Source: Coriobacteriia bacterium
GTDB taxonomy: Bacteria > Actinomycetota > Coriobacteriia > Coriobacteriales > Eggerthellaceae
Length of the DNA stretch: 55,313 nucleotides
Assembly: GCA_030523425.1 (NCBI GenBank)
Contig: JAUNIP010000007.1
Location: forward strand, 1-55,313
Direction of reading: 5' to 3'
Shown here piece by piece: positions 26,466 to 35,246 of the stretch. The first letter of the stretch is position 1; the number at the start of each line of letters is the position of its first letter. The notes under the pieces were generated by a model. That model searched no databases. It saw only the letters and a program-made list of their open reading frames with translations, and had not been told where the DNA came from. The translations under genes were made by a program, and so were the position numbers.

Positions 26466-28106
26466 CTAGGACTGGTTTTCGCGGTCTACCAGGTTTTCGG
26501 CGCCGTATTGTTTGCGCAGGGCGGGCTTTTCTATCTTGCCGGTGGCGTTGCGGGGCACCTTCGCGAAGATTATCTTGCGGGGACGCTTGTAGCGGGGCAT
26601 GCCCAGGCAGAACTGGTTGATGTCGTCTTCGGTGGTGCCCGCCGCTTCGGGCTTCAGTTCCACGATGGCGGTGCAGATTTCGCCCAGGCGTGCGTCCGGG
26701 GTGCCTATGACGGCCACGTCTTTGATGGCAGGGTTGGCGGCCATGAAATTTTCAATCTCTACGGGGTAGATGTTTTCGCCGCCGGAAATGACCACGTCTT
26801 TCTTGCGGTCTACCAGCCAATAGAAGCCGTCTTCGTCGCGACGGGCAATGTCGCCGGTCAGCAGCCACCCGTCCACCATGGATTCTTCGGTGGCCTGCGG
26901 GTTGTTGTAGTAGCAGGTCATCAGCGCCGGGCCCTTCAGGCACAGCTCGCCGGTGGCTTCCATGTCGTGGATTTCAGCGCCGGTGCCGTCTATCAGCTTC
27001 GCCTGCCAGCCATAGCCGGGTATGCCGATGGCGCCTACCTTGTGGATGTTTTCCACACCTAAGTGCACGCTGCCGGGGCCCATGCCTTCGGAAAGGCCAT
27101 AGTTGGTGTCGTAGTCGTGGTGCGGGAAGATTTCCTTCCACTTGGAAACCAGGCTTTTCGGCACGGGCTGCGCGCCTATGTGCATCAAGCGCCACTGGTC
27201 AAGCTGGTAATCTTCCAGCTTCAGGCGGCCTTCTTCTATGGCCAGCAAAATGTCTTGGGCCCAAGGCACCAGCAGCCACGCCACGGTGCAGCGTTCAGCG
27301 CTGATGGTTTGGAAGATGGTTTCGGGCGTCACGCCGCGTAGCAGCACCGAACGCGAACCCACCAACAGGTGCCCTAACAGGTGAATCTTCGCGCCCGTGT
27401 GGTACAGCGGGGGGATGCACAAGAACACGTCGTCGTGAGTTTGGCTGTGGTGGGCCTGCTCGCAGCGGGCGGCGTGCAAAATGGACATGTGGTTGTGCAG
27501 GATGGCCTTCGGGAAGCCCGTTGTGCCGCTGGAAAAGTAAATGGCGGCGTCGTCTTCGTCGCAGATGGGCACATGCGGGTCGGTGCTGGAACAGTCTGCG
27601 GTCAGCTCGCGGTAGTCTTCTGCGAACGGCGGGCAGTCGTCGCCCAGATACACCAGCAGGCGGCCTTCCTGGATTTCCGGCACAATGTCTTCCAAGCGCC
27701 CGATGAATTCCGGCCCGAACACCAACATGTTGGCCTCGGACAAGTCGATGCAGTATTTGATTTCTTCGCTGGTGTAGCGGAAGTTGAACGGCACGGCCAC
27801 GGCGCCGCTTTTCAGCACGCCGAAGTAGATGGGCAGCCACTCCAAGCAGTTCATCAGCAGAATGGCCACCTTGTCACCCACACCAATGCCGCGGCTGATC
27901 AGCAGGTTCGCGAAGCGGTTGGCCTTTTCGTCGAACACGCGCCACGTGATTTCATGGCGAAACGCCGGGGCGGTGGAGCCTTCGATCAGGTCGTAGTCGC
28001 GCCACGTGATGCGGCGGGGCTCCGCCTTTTCGGGGTTCACTTCCACCAAGGCAACTTCGTCAGCGTACTGGATGGCGTTGCGGCGCAGGTAGTCGGTTAT
28101 AGGCAT
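26466..28106 (-). CDS. Acyl-CoA synthetase / AMP-dependent ligase
   Basis: 546 residues, typical for adenylate-forming acyl-CoA ligases. Motifs: P-loop IYFSSGTTGFPKA (about residue 190), YGLSEGMGPG, the hinge region LTGDIARRDEDGFYWLVDRKKD, VISGGENIYPVEIE, and the C-terminal catalytic lysine in NATGKIEKPALR. It converts a carboxylic acid to its CoA thioester with ATP. The acid is not evident; short/medium-chain, aryl or carnitine-like acids are possible. The next gene on this strand upstream is an antiporter read separately. Confidence 0.88.
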   Translation of the reverse strand: MPITDYLRRNAIQYADEVALVEVNPEKAEPRRITWRDYDLIEGSTAPAFRHEITWRVFDEKANRFANLLISRGIGVGDKVAILLMNCLEWLPIYFGVLKSGAVAVPFNFRYTSEEIKYCIDLSEANMLVFGPEFIGRLEDIVPEIQEGRLLVYLGDDCPPFAEDYRELTADCSSTDPHVPICDEDDAAIYFSSGTTGFPKAILHNHMSILHAARCEQAHHSQTHDDVFLCIPPLYHTGAKIHLLGHLLVGSRSVLLRGVTPETIFQTISAERCTVAWLLVPWAQDILLAIEEGRLKLEDYQLDQWRLMHIGAQPVPKSLVSKWKEIFPHHDYDTNYGLSEGMGPGSVHLGVENIHKVGAIGIPGYGWQAKLIDGTGAEIHDMEATGELCLKGPALMTCYYNNPQATEESMVDGWLLTGDIARRDEDGFYWLVDRKKDVVISGGENIYPVEIENFMAANPAIKDVAVIGTPDARLGEICTAIVELKPEAAGTTEDDINQFCLGMPRYKRPRKIIFAKVPRNATGKIEKPALRKQYGAENLVDRENQS

Positions 28107-28170
28107 GGGTCCTCATTTCGCTTTCACATTCCCGTGGGTGCACGCAAGCAGCGCGCACGCGCGAAAACCC

Positions 28171-28176
28171 ATTCTA
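28171..28176 (-). promoter_or_regulatory. Possible extended -10 for the acyl-CoA synthetase gene
   Basis: Minus strand TGC then TAGAAT (28176-28171), 65 bases upstream of the ATG at 28106, fits an extended -10. No clear -35. The same gap should hold the terminator of the upstream antiporter gene; a GC-rich run ending GGGTTTT near 28205 is the only candidate. Confidence 0.4.
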
Positions 28177-28233
28177 GCACTGTGCGGCCCGCTGGCGGCA
28201 GAAAACCCGCCCCGCCTGCGGCTTAAGCGGCGG

Positions 28234-29799
28234 CTAAGCGGCAGCTTCCTGTTCGCCGGCTTCGACGGCGGGCTTGGCGCTTTCGACATTGATGCCCACC
28301 GTGCGTTTCAGCACCACCAGCGTGGCCACCACCAACACCACGCCCACTATCAGGCTGATGGGGGCGCTTTGCGTGAAGCCGGCCACCACGAAGCACACAA
28401 ACGAAATGGCCACCATGGTCAGCACGTAGGGCAGCTGGGTGTTCACGTGCTCCATGTGGTCAACGTTGGCACCCGCGGAAGCCATGATGGTGGTGTCTGA
28501 AATGGGGGAGCAGTGGTCGCCTGCTACGGCGCCGGCCAGGCAGGCCGAAATGCCAATGGTCAAAAGCGTGGGTTCGTTCGCAAAGATGGGCAACACGATG
28601 GGGATCAGTATGCCGAACGTGCCCCAGCTGGTGCCCGAAGAGAAGGCCAAGAACACGGCCACCAGGAAGATGATGGCCGGCAGCATGGCATACAGGCCGG
28701 AAGCCGCGCCTTCCATCAGGCCCGCCACGAACACGTCGGCGCCTAGCAGGCTGGTCATGTTCTTCAGGGCCACCGCAAAGGTGAGGATGAAGATAGCAGG
28801 GCACATGGCGTGGAAGCCCGAAGTCAGGCATTCCATGGCAACCTTGAAGCCCACCACGCGGCGGCACAGCAGGTAAATGATGCTGAGGACCAGGGCAATC
28901 AGCGCGCCCCACGGCAGGCCCACAAAGGCGTCGGTGTTGCCGAAGGCGCCAATGATGTCGCCGGCGTAGTCGGTGGTGCCTTCCAGGTCGGCCCCGAAGA
29001 AGCCGCCCACAAACAGCATACCCACGATGCAGCAGACAATCAGCAAGATGACCGGGATCAGCATGTCCCACATGCTGGATTTTTCTATTTCGACGGTCTT
29101 TTCGTTGCCTTGGCTGCCCAACTCACCGGTTTGATAGGCCTTCATTTCAGCCTTCGCCATAGGGCCGTAATCAAAGCCCATAGAGACGATCACAATCACA
29201 AACACCAAGGTGAGCAGCGAATAGAAATTAAACGGGATGGCGGAAATGAACAGCGTGATGCCGTCGGCGTCCAGGTCGGCCGCCACGCCGGACACGGCCG
29301 CCGCCCACGAAGACACGGGGGCAATCATGCAGATGGGCGCCGCAGTGGCGTCAATTAAGTAAGAAAGCTTCGCGCGTGAAACCTTTTTGGAGTCGGTCAC
29401 GGGTCGCATGACCGATCCTACGGTCAGGCAGTTGAAGTAGTCGTCGATGAAGATGAGCACGCCTAAGATGAAGGTGGCAATCTGTACGCCGCGGCGGCCC
29501 TTGATGTGCTTGGCCGCCCACTTCCCGAAGGCCGCCGCCGCGCCGGTGACGTTGACCAGCGCCACGGTTATGCCCAGCATCACCAGGAATATGAAGATGC
29601 CGGCGTTGTCGGCCACGGCGGGGATCAGGCCGTCGTTGATGATGCAGGTTAAGGCGTCTATGGGGTTGCAGCCCGCCACCAGAAAGCCGCCCACCACAAT
29701 GCCTACGAACAGCGAACTGTAGGCTTCTTTGGTGATGAGCGCCAAGATGATGGCTACCAGCGGGGGGACCAAGGCCCAAAAGGTATTGACGAATTCCAT
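28234..29799 (-). CDS. NhaC-type Na+/H+ antiporter family protein
   Basis: 521 residues from ATG 29799, preceded by AAGGAG; an upstream in-frame ATG lacks a site. About 12 hydrophobic segments. Family landmarks are FIDDYFNCLTVGSVMRPVTD, KLSYLIDATAAPICMIAPVSSWAA and SGTSWGTFGILIPI, followed by GDHCSPISDTTIMASAGA. Such proteins exchange sodium for protons, and some exchange amino acids or organic acids. The nearby acyl-CoA ligase could suggest a carboxylate link, but this is only inference. Confidence 0.88.
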   Translation of the reverse strand: MEFVNTFWALVPPLVAIILALITKEAYSSLFVGIVVGGFLVAGCNPIDALTCIINDGLIPAVADNAGIFIFLVMLGITVALVNVTGAAAAFGKWAAKHIKGRRGVQIATFILGVLIFIDDYFNCLTVGSVMRPVTDSKKVSRAKLSYLIDATAAPICMIAPVSSWAAAVSGVAADLDADGITLFISAIPFNFYSLLTLVFVIVIVSMGFDYGPMAKAEMKAYQTGELGSQGNEKTVEIEKSSMWDMLIPVILLIVCCIVGMLFVGGFFGADLEGTTDYAGDIIGAFGNTDAFVGLPWGALIALVLSIIYLLCRRVVGFKVAMECLTSGFHAMCPAIFILTFAVALKNMTSLLGADVFVAGLMEGAASGLYAMLPAIIFLVAVFLAFSSGTSWGTFGILIPIVLPIFANEPTLLTIGISACLAGAVAGDHCSPISDTTIMASAGANVDHMEHVNTQLPYVLTMVAISFVCFVVAGFTQSAPISLIVGVVLVVATLVVLKRTVGINVESAKPAVEAGEQEAAA

Positions 29800-29992
29800 G
29801 ATGCTCCTTATGCGTAGGCGGCTGGGGTTTGGGTGGTGCCGCGGGTCCGGCAAAGTGCCAGTTGGGGTAGTGCTTGGGTTTCGGTAGTGCTTGGGTTTAC
29901 AAAACAGTGACCTATTTTATGCCTAGGATTGACGTTTTGGGGGCAGAAGGCCATATACTAACCTGCACGAAACACTTTAAGGGGGCAATGGC

Positions 29993-30868
29993 GTGAAATA
30001 CCGCTTGTTGATAGTGCTGGCTACCGTTATCTGGGGCAGTTCGTTTGTGATTGTGAAGGGAGTCACCGACTATCTTGACCCGGCGTTGCTGTTGGCCGTG
30101 CGCTTCTTGGTGGCGGCGCTGGTGCTGGCGGTGGTGTTCGCGGGGCGGCGCAGCCTGTACCTGCGTCGTGAGTACGTGGGCATAGGCCTGCTGTTCGGCG
30201 TGGCGCTGTTTGCGGGCTACTACCTGCAGACGCAGGGCATTCGCTTCACCACGCCGGGCAAAAACGCGTTTCTGACCGGCACCTATTGCGTGATGGTGCC
30301 GTTTTTGGCGTGGCTTGTCACGCGCAACCCACCCACGGTGTTCAACCTGGTGGCGGCCGCGCTGTGCGTGGGCGGCGTGGGGCTTATCAGCCTGGGCAAT
30401 GAGGCTGGCGTCAACGTGGGCGACGCGCTGACCTTGGCCTGCGCGGTGTTTTACGCCATCCATATAGTGCTGGTGGCGCGCCTGAGCGTCGGGCGAAACA
30501 TCTACGTGCTGACCATGTGGCAGTTTGCGGGCGCGGGCGCCTGTTCGCTGGTGGTGGCGCTGCTTACGGGGGCCAACTTCGGGCAGCTGGCTGTGCTTGA
30601 GTCGGGGCAGGTGGGCGCGCTGGCGTACCTGGCGCTGGCCTGCACCGCCTTCGCGCTGCTGCTGCAAAACGTGGGCCAGGCAAACCTGCCGCCCGCAACG
30701 GCCAGCCTGCTGCTTTCGCTTGAGTCGCCCTTCGGCGTGCTGTTCAGCGTGCTGGCAGGCGCCGAGGTGCTGCAGGTGAAGACCGTCCTGGGCTTTTGCC
30801 TGGTCTTTGCGGCCATAGTAGTGTCCGAGGTGCTGCCCGGCTTGCGCCAAAAAGATGCCTTGGGGTAG
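29993..30868 (+). CDS. EamA/DMT family transporter
   Basis: 291 residues from GTG 29993, with GGGGGC upstream. Ten transmembrane segments in two EamA halves: LATVIWGSSFVIVKG in the first helix, GIRFTTPGKNAFLTGTYCVMVPF after the first half, and LLSLESPFGVLFSVL in the second. These are drug/metabolite exporters; the substrate is not readable from sequence. Upstream, 29854-29992 shows only a short direct repeat (GGTAGTGCTTGGGTTT) twice near 29865-29900. Confidence 0.85.
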   Translation: MKYRLLIVLATVIWGSSFVIVKGVTDYLDPALLLAVRFLVAALVLAVVFAGRRSLYLRREYVGIGLLFGVALFAGYYLQTQGIRFTTPGKNAFLTGTYCVMVPFLAWLVTRNPPTVFNLVAAALCVGGVGLISLGNEAGVNVGDALTLACAVFYAIHIVLVARLSVGRNIYVLTMWQFAGAGACSLVVALLTGANFGQLAVLESGQVGALAYLALACTAFALLLQNVGQANLPPATASLLLSLESPFGVLFSVLAGAEVLQVKTVLGFCLVFAAIVVSEVLPGLRQKDALG

Positions 30869-30932
30869 GGTCTCTTGCCATCTTTTTGGTTGGTGACATA
30901 ATAGGGCTCATCCGATTGAACAGGGGGTTCTT

Positions 30933-31550
30933 ATGAAGGTTCTCATTCTTAATGGCAGCCCGCGCAAGGGCGGTAACACCAACATTGCGTGCGCTGAACT
31001 GGAAAAGGTGTTTGCTGAAGAAGGCGTGGAGTGCGAAACGGTGCAGGTGGGCGCGCTAGACGTGCGCGGCTGCATTGCGTGCGGCAGCTGTTCCAAGCAG
31101 GGTAAATGTGCGTTTGACGACGTGGTGAACGAACTGGCGCCCAAGTTTGAGCAGGCCGACGGCCTGATTGCCGCCACGCCGGTGTACTACGCATCGGCCA
31201 ACGCCACGTTGGTGGCCGTGTTAGACCGCCTGTTTTACAGCACGCCGTTCAGCAAGCGCATGAAGGTGGGAGCCAGCGTGGCGGTGGCGCGCAGGGGCGG
31301 ATGCAGCGCCACGTTTGACGAACTGAACAAGTATTTCACCATCAGCGGCATGCCCGTGGCGTCTAGCCAGTACTGGAACAGCGTGCACGGCCGCGAAAAG
31401 GGCGAAGCCGCGCAAGACGGCGAAGGCCTGCAGACCATGCGCGTGTTGGCTTACAACATGACCTTCCTGATGAAGAGCATAGCCCTGGGCAAGGAAGCCT
31501 ACGGCCTGCCCGCCGAAGAAGACCGCGTGTTCACGCACTTCGTGCGGTAG
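30933..31550 (+). CDS. Flavodoxin-fold NADPH-dependent FMN reductase family protein
   Basis: 205 residues from ATG 30933, preceded by AGGGGG. It starts VLILNGSPRKGGNTN, the FMN phosphate-binding loop of the iron-sulfur flavoprotein / NADPH-dependent FMN reductase group. It continues with CIACGSCSKQGKC, a compact cysteine motif that may hold an Fe-S cluster or disulfide, and ATPVYYASANATLVAVLDR, the second flavin contact. Cytoplasmic redox role; partner unknown. Confidence 0.87.
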   Translation: MKVLILNGSPRKGGNTNIACAELEKVFAEEGVECETVQVGALDVRGCIACGSCSKQGKCAFDDVVNELAPKFEQADGLIAATPVYYASANATLVAVLDRLFYSTPFSKRMKVGASVAVARRGGCSATFDELNKYFTISGMPVASSQYWNSVHGREKGEAAQDGEGLQTMRVLAYNMTFLMKSIALGKEAYGLPAEEDRVFTHFVR

Positions 31551-31563
31551 GGAACGGGGCGGC

Positions 31564-33741
31564 TTACTCTGCCGCCACGTATACGTTGTAGTTGAACAGC
31601 ATGGCGGCGCATTCGGCTCGGGTGGCGGACGCTTGCGGCTTTATGCGGCCGTTCGCGCCGTTGATGACGTGCATGAACGTGGCCCAGCCCACCGACTGCC
31701 GCGCCCAGCTGCTCACGCGCGCGTTGTCGGGGAAGGCGCGCAGGGCGCTGTCGTCCACTTGGCTTACGTCTAAGCCCTCCATTAGGGCGTAGTTGCGCAG
31801 GAAGCACGCAATCTGTTCGCGGGTTACCTGCTGGTCGGGGCCGAAGGAGGTGGCGTTCAGACCGCTGGTCACGCCGGTGTCGTAGGCCCAGTTCACCGAC
31901 TGCCGGTACCAGCTGGCGGTCAGATCCTGGAAGGGGGCGTCCTCGGCCACGGCGGGACAGCCCGCTTGGCGCCACAGCATGGTCACGAACATGGCGCGGT
32001 TGGTGGTGTCGTCCGGCGCCATGGTAGTAGCGTTGTAGCCGGTCAGCAGGCGCTTCGACCACACGTAGTCCATGGTGGAGTGGTACCACGCGCTTGGGCT
32101 GACGTCAGTGAACACCTGCGCGGCGCATTCAGTCAAGGCGGGTATGGTGCGCGGCGTGCTGGACAGCACTTCGCCGCAGCGGGAGCAGCGCACCACCAGG
32201 TTGTAGCTGCCGGGCGCGGCGCAGGTGGGGCTCACGGTGTCCTCCGCGCGCGCCAGCCCGCTTTCGTGTCCCAAGTCCGTGCAATCCAGCGGTGCCACCA
32301 CGGCGCCCGTCACGGCGAAGCCCACGTTCGCGTACGTGGCGCCCGACTCCAAGTGGCCGTTCCAGTCCAGGTTGCCCAGCGTAAGCGTTGCGTCGCCCGC
32401 TTCGTAGGTGCAGCACCACGGCGTGTCGGAAAGCTGGAAGGCCCCGGTGAAGGGCAGGGTGAAGCTCCAGCTGTCCACGGCGGCGCTGCCCACGTTGGTT
32501 ACGCTCACTGCATATAGCGTGGTGGTGGCGTTGCCCGAAGACCACGTTTTGGCCACGGTGCAGGTAACTTCCAGCTGGCCGTAGGTGCGTGTGACGTCGG
32601 TGGGCGCCTTGCCGCCCCCGCCGCCGGTGTCGTCATCGTAGCCGGAAAGGTCCAGCGCGCCGGTCAGCATTTCCAGCAGCCACTGCCCGGCCGGCGTCAG
32701 CTCCGAAACGTAGAACCCGCTGACCTTCGAGCAGCTGCTATCAATAATAGAAGCGCTTTCAGCCTTGTTGCACAGGCTCCAATTCACGTAGCTGATGCCG
32801 CGCGCGTTCAGCGTGGCAATCCACTGATTGGCCTGGTCAAGATCCAGCGCGCCGTTGCCCGAAGCGTCGCAGATGCCATATTCGCTCACAAAGATGGGCA
32901 GCCCCGCGTCCTGCGCGGCCGCCATGGTCTGGCGCAGCGCGCCTGTGTGCGTGGCGGCGTAGAAGTGGAAGGTGTACATCAGGTTGTCGAACGCCAGCGG
33001 CGCGGCGGCGGCCTTGTCCACTTCCTGGCACCACGTGGGGGTGCCCACCAACACCACCGCGTTGGGGGCGTTTGCCCTGATCACGGGGATGACTTCGTTG
33101 GCGTAGGCCACCACTTGGTCCCAGGTGGTGCCACTGTTGGGTTCGTTGCATATCTCGTAGATGACGTTGTCGTTGCCCGCCAAGCTGGCGCTCATTTCGG
33201 CGAAGAAGGCTTTTGCCTGGTCAAGGTAGGTTAGGGGATTGCCATCGCTTAGAATGTGCCAGTCCACAATCACATACATGTCGGCATGGGTGGCGAAGTT
33301 CACGCCGGAGCGCACCAAATCTTTCAGGGCTTGCTGGTCGCCGCCTTCGCAGTAGCCGCCGTATTCGGCGGTGTACAGGGCCAAACGCACCACGTTGGCG
33401 TCCCATTGGGTGGAAAGCTCGTCGAACAGCGGCTGGTTCACGTATTGCGGGAACCATGCCAGACCGTGGGTGCTCACGCCGCGCAGCTGCACAGGATTGC
33501 CGGCGGCATCGCATAGCTGGGTGCCCACCACCTGCAGCTGCCCGCTGGTGGAAGGCCGCGCCAGGTACGTAGACGCGCTGGCGGGCTGGGCTTCCGCGGC
33601 TGCAGGCGTGCTAGTGGCCTGGGGCGCGGCCGCAGCGGCGTCTGTCGGGGCCGTCCAATGGGCCACGGCTGCAAGGGCTAACGCGGCCGCAAGGGCAACC
33701 GCGCACGCAAGCGCAGCAAGCGCAACCTTGGAAACCTTCAC
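31564..33741 (-). CDS. SLH-anchored GH5 cellulase
   Basis: 725 residues. The start is GTG 33741, preceded by GAAAGGAG; the longer frame has no site. Signal peptide (1-28), Ala/Thr linker, then a GH5 catalytic domain (about 60-350). It has GNPVQLRGVSTHGL, VIVDWHIL, the acid/base in NEPNS (Glu near 200) and the nucleophile in FVSEYG (Glu near 287). Then a Gly/Asp linker, a CBM2-like cellulose-binding domain (about 365-460, Trp-rich, CCTYEAG), and three SLH-type repeats (about 525-725; FTDVSPSAWYHS, FQDLTASWYRQSVNWA, FPDNARVSSWARQS) for cell wall attachment. Secreted, wall-bound beta-glucanase. Unusual for a largely asaccharolytic bacterial group, if that placement is right. Confidence 0.87.
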   Translation of the reverse strand: MKVSKVALAALACAVALAAALALAAVAHWTAPTDAAAAAPQATSTPAAAEAQPASASTYLARPSTSGQLQVVGTQLCDAAGNPVQLRGVSTHGLAWFPQYVNQPLFDELSTQWDANVVRLALYTAEYGGYCEGGDQQALKDLVRSGVNFATHADMYVIVDWHILSDGNPLTYLDQAKAFFAEMSASLAGNDNVIYEICNEPNSGTTWDQVVAYANEVIPVIRANAPNAVVLVGTPTWCQEVDKAAAAPLAFDNLMYTFHFYAATHTGALRQTMAAAQDAGLPIFVSEYGICDASGNGALDLDQANQWIATLNARGISYVNWSLCNKAESASIIDSSCSKVSGFYVSELTPAGQWLLEMLTGALDLSGYDDDTGGGGGKAPTDVTRTYGQLEVTCTVAKTWSSGNATTTLYAVSVTNVGSAAVDSWSFTLPFTGAFQLSDTPWCCTYEAGDATLTLGNLDWNGHLESGATYANVGFAVTGAVVAPLDCTDLGHESGLARAEDTVSPTCAAPGSYNLVVRCSRCGEVLSSTPRTIPALTECAAQVFTDVSPSAWYHSTMDYVWSKRLLTGYNATTMAPDDTTNRAMFVTMLWRQAGCPAVAEDAPFQDLTASWYRQSVNWAYDTGVTSGLNATSFGPDQQVTREQIACFLRNYALMEGLDVSQVDDSALRAFPDNARVSSWARQSVGWATFMHVINGANGRIKPQASATRAECAAMLFNYNVYVAAE

Positions 33742-33799
33742 TGCCGCTCCTTTCGCCGGGCCGCCGGGACTCTTGTTGCATTCTACTACGTCGGTGCGC

Positions 33800-33824
33800 A
33801 AAAAGGGCGCCCCGCAGGGCGCCC
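33800..33824 (-). terminator. Intrinsic terminator after the hibernation factor gene
   Basis: Minus strand: GGGCGCCC (33824-33817) and GGGCGCCC (33812-33805), self-complementary arms across TGCG, followed by TTTTT (33804-33800). It sits 32 bases past the stop of the gene at 33857. Confidence 0.85.
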
Positions 33825-33856
33825 GAAGCAACCGGTTGACGGCCCGCAGCCGCCCG

Positions 33857-34441
<585 letters not shown>

Positions 34442-34603
34442 GGATCACTCCTTTTTCCGTAGGTTGCCATGACATGTCCAGCATAGCGCATAATGGGCCG
34501 CAGCGGGGCAGCGCAGGCGGCACACTTGTCCGGGCGGTGCTACGCCGAAAAGCACATGACGTGCGCAAATGAACAAAATAGCCCGTATGTTACAGGTGAA
34601 AAA

Positions 34604-34660
34604 ATTATTCCACAAAGCGGATGTTTTGGGGCCTGCACGCACCGCGGAGTGTGGAATAAT
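34604..34660. promoter_or_regulatory. Perfect 11-base inverted repeat upstream of the transhydrogenase operon
   Basis: ATTATTCCACA (34604-34614) and TGTGGAATAAT (34650-34660) are exact reverse complements 46 bases apart centre to centre. The right arm contains AATAAT, a possible -10 for the downstream operon at 34710. It may be a two-site operator (looping or paired dimers) or fold as a long leader stem. It does not match the Rex consensus. Regulator unknown. Confidence 0.5.
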
Positions 34661-34709
34661 ACGCCTTGCGTTTGTTACTGGACTAGATATGCAACAGGGG
34701 GTGTTGCAG

Positions 34710-35246
34710 ATGGACGACGAAACCACGTTCGGCTGGAAAAGCGATTTGTCGTTGCTTGACCAGGCCGTTTCTGAATACGGCGGCAATCCGAACAACCTGA
34801 TAACCTTGCTTCAGGCCGCACAGGACATCTATGGCTATCTGCCGAAGGACGTGCTGTATTACCTGGCGGACCAGGTGGGCGTTAGCCCCGCCGACGCCAT
34901 GGGCGTGGCCACGTTCTATTCGCAGTTCAGGTTGCAGCCCATAGGGAAGTACCTGATCATGTCGTGCCAGGGCACGGCCTGCCATGTGAACGGGTCGCAG
35001 GTTATCAGCCGCACCATCCAAGAACATTTGGGCATCGAAAGCGGGCAGACCACCGAAGATGGCCTGTTCACGCTGGAAGACGTGGCGTGTCTGGGCTGCT
35101 GCAGCTTGGCGCCCGTCATAACCATCAACGGCGAAGCGCACGGCAACTTAACGCCTTCCGCGGTCATTCGCATTCTGGACGACATCCGCGCGGCCGAAGC
35201 CGCCGCGCCAGCCGTCACCACGGAAGGGGGTGCCCCATGCGCGTAA
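34710..35246 (+). CDS. NuoE-like 2Fe-2S subunit of an NAD(P) oxidoreductase complex
   Basis: 178 residues from ATG 34710, chosen for the GGGGGTG six bases upstream; longer frames lack a site. The N-terminal helical part (NNLITLLQAAQDIYGYLPKDVL) is followed by a thioredoxin-like 2Fe-2S domain with SCQGTACHVNG and CLGCCS, the four cysteines of the 24-kDa family. It passes electrons between the flavin subunit and partners. The next gene overlaps its end by 10 bases. First gene of a three-gene operon resembling StnABC or HydABC-type bifurcating modules. Confidence 0.88.
   Translation: MDDETTFGWKSDLSLLDQAVSEYGGNPNNLITLLQAAQDIYGYLPKDVLYYLADQVGVSPADAMGVATFYSQFRLQPIGKYLIMSCQGTACHVNGSQVISRTIQEHLGIESGQTTEDGLFTLEDVACLGCCSLAPVITINGEAHGNLTPSAVIRILDDIRAAEAAAPAVTTEGGAPCA

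Noticed and set aside
34604-34660. A Rex operator
   Set aside because: The arms do not fit TTGTGAA-N-TTCACAA and their spacing is far too wide for one Rex dimer site.
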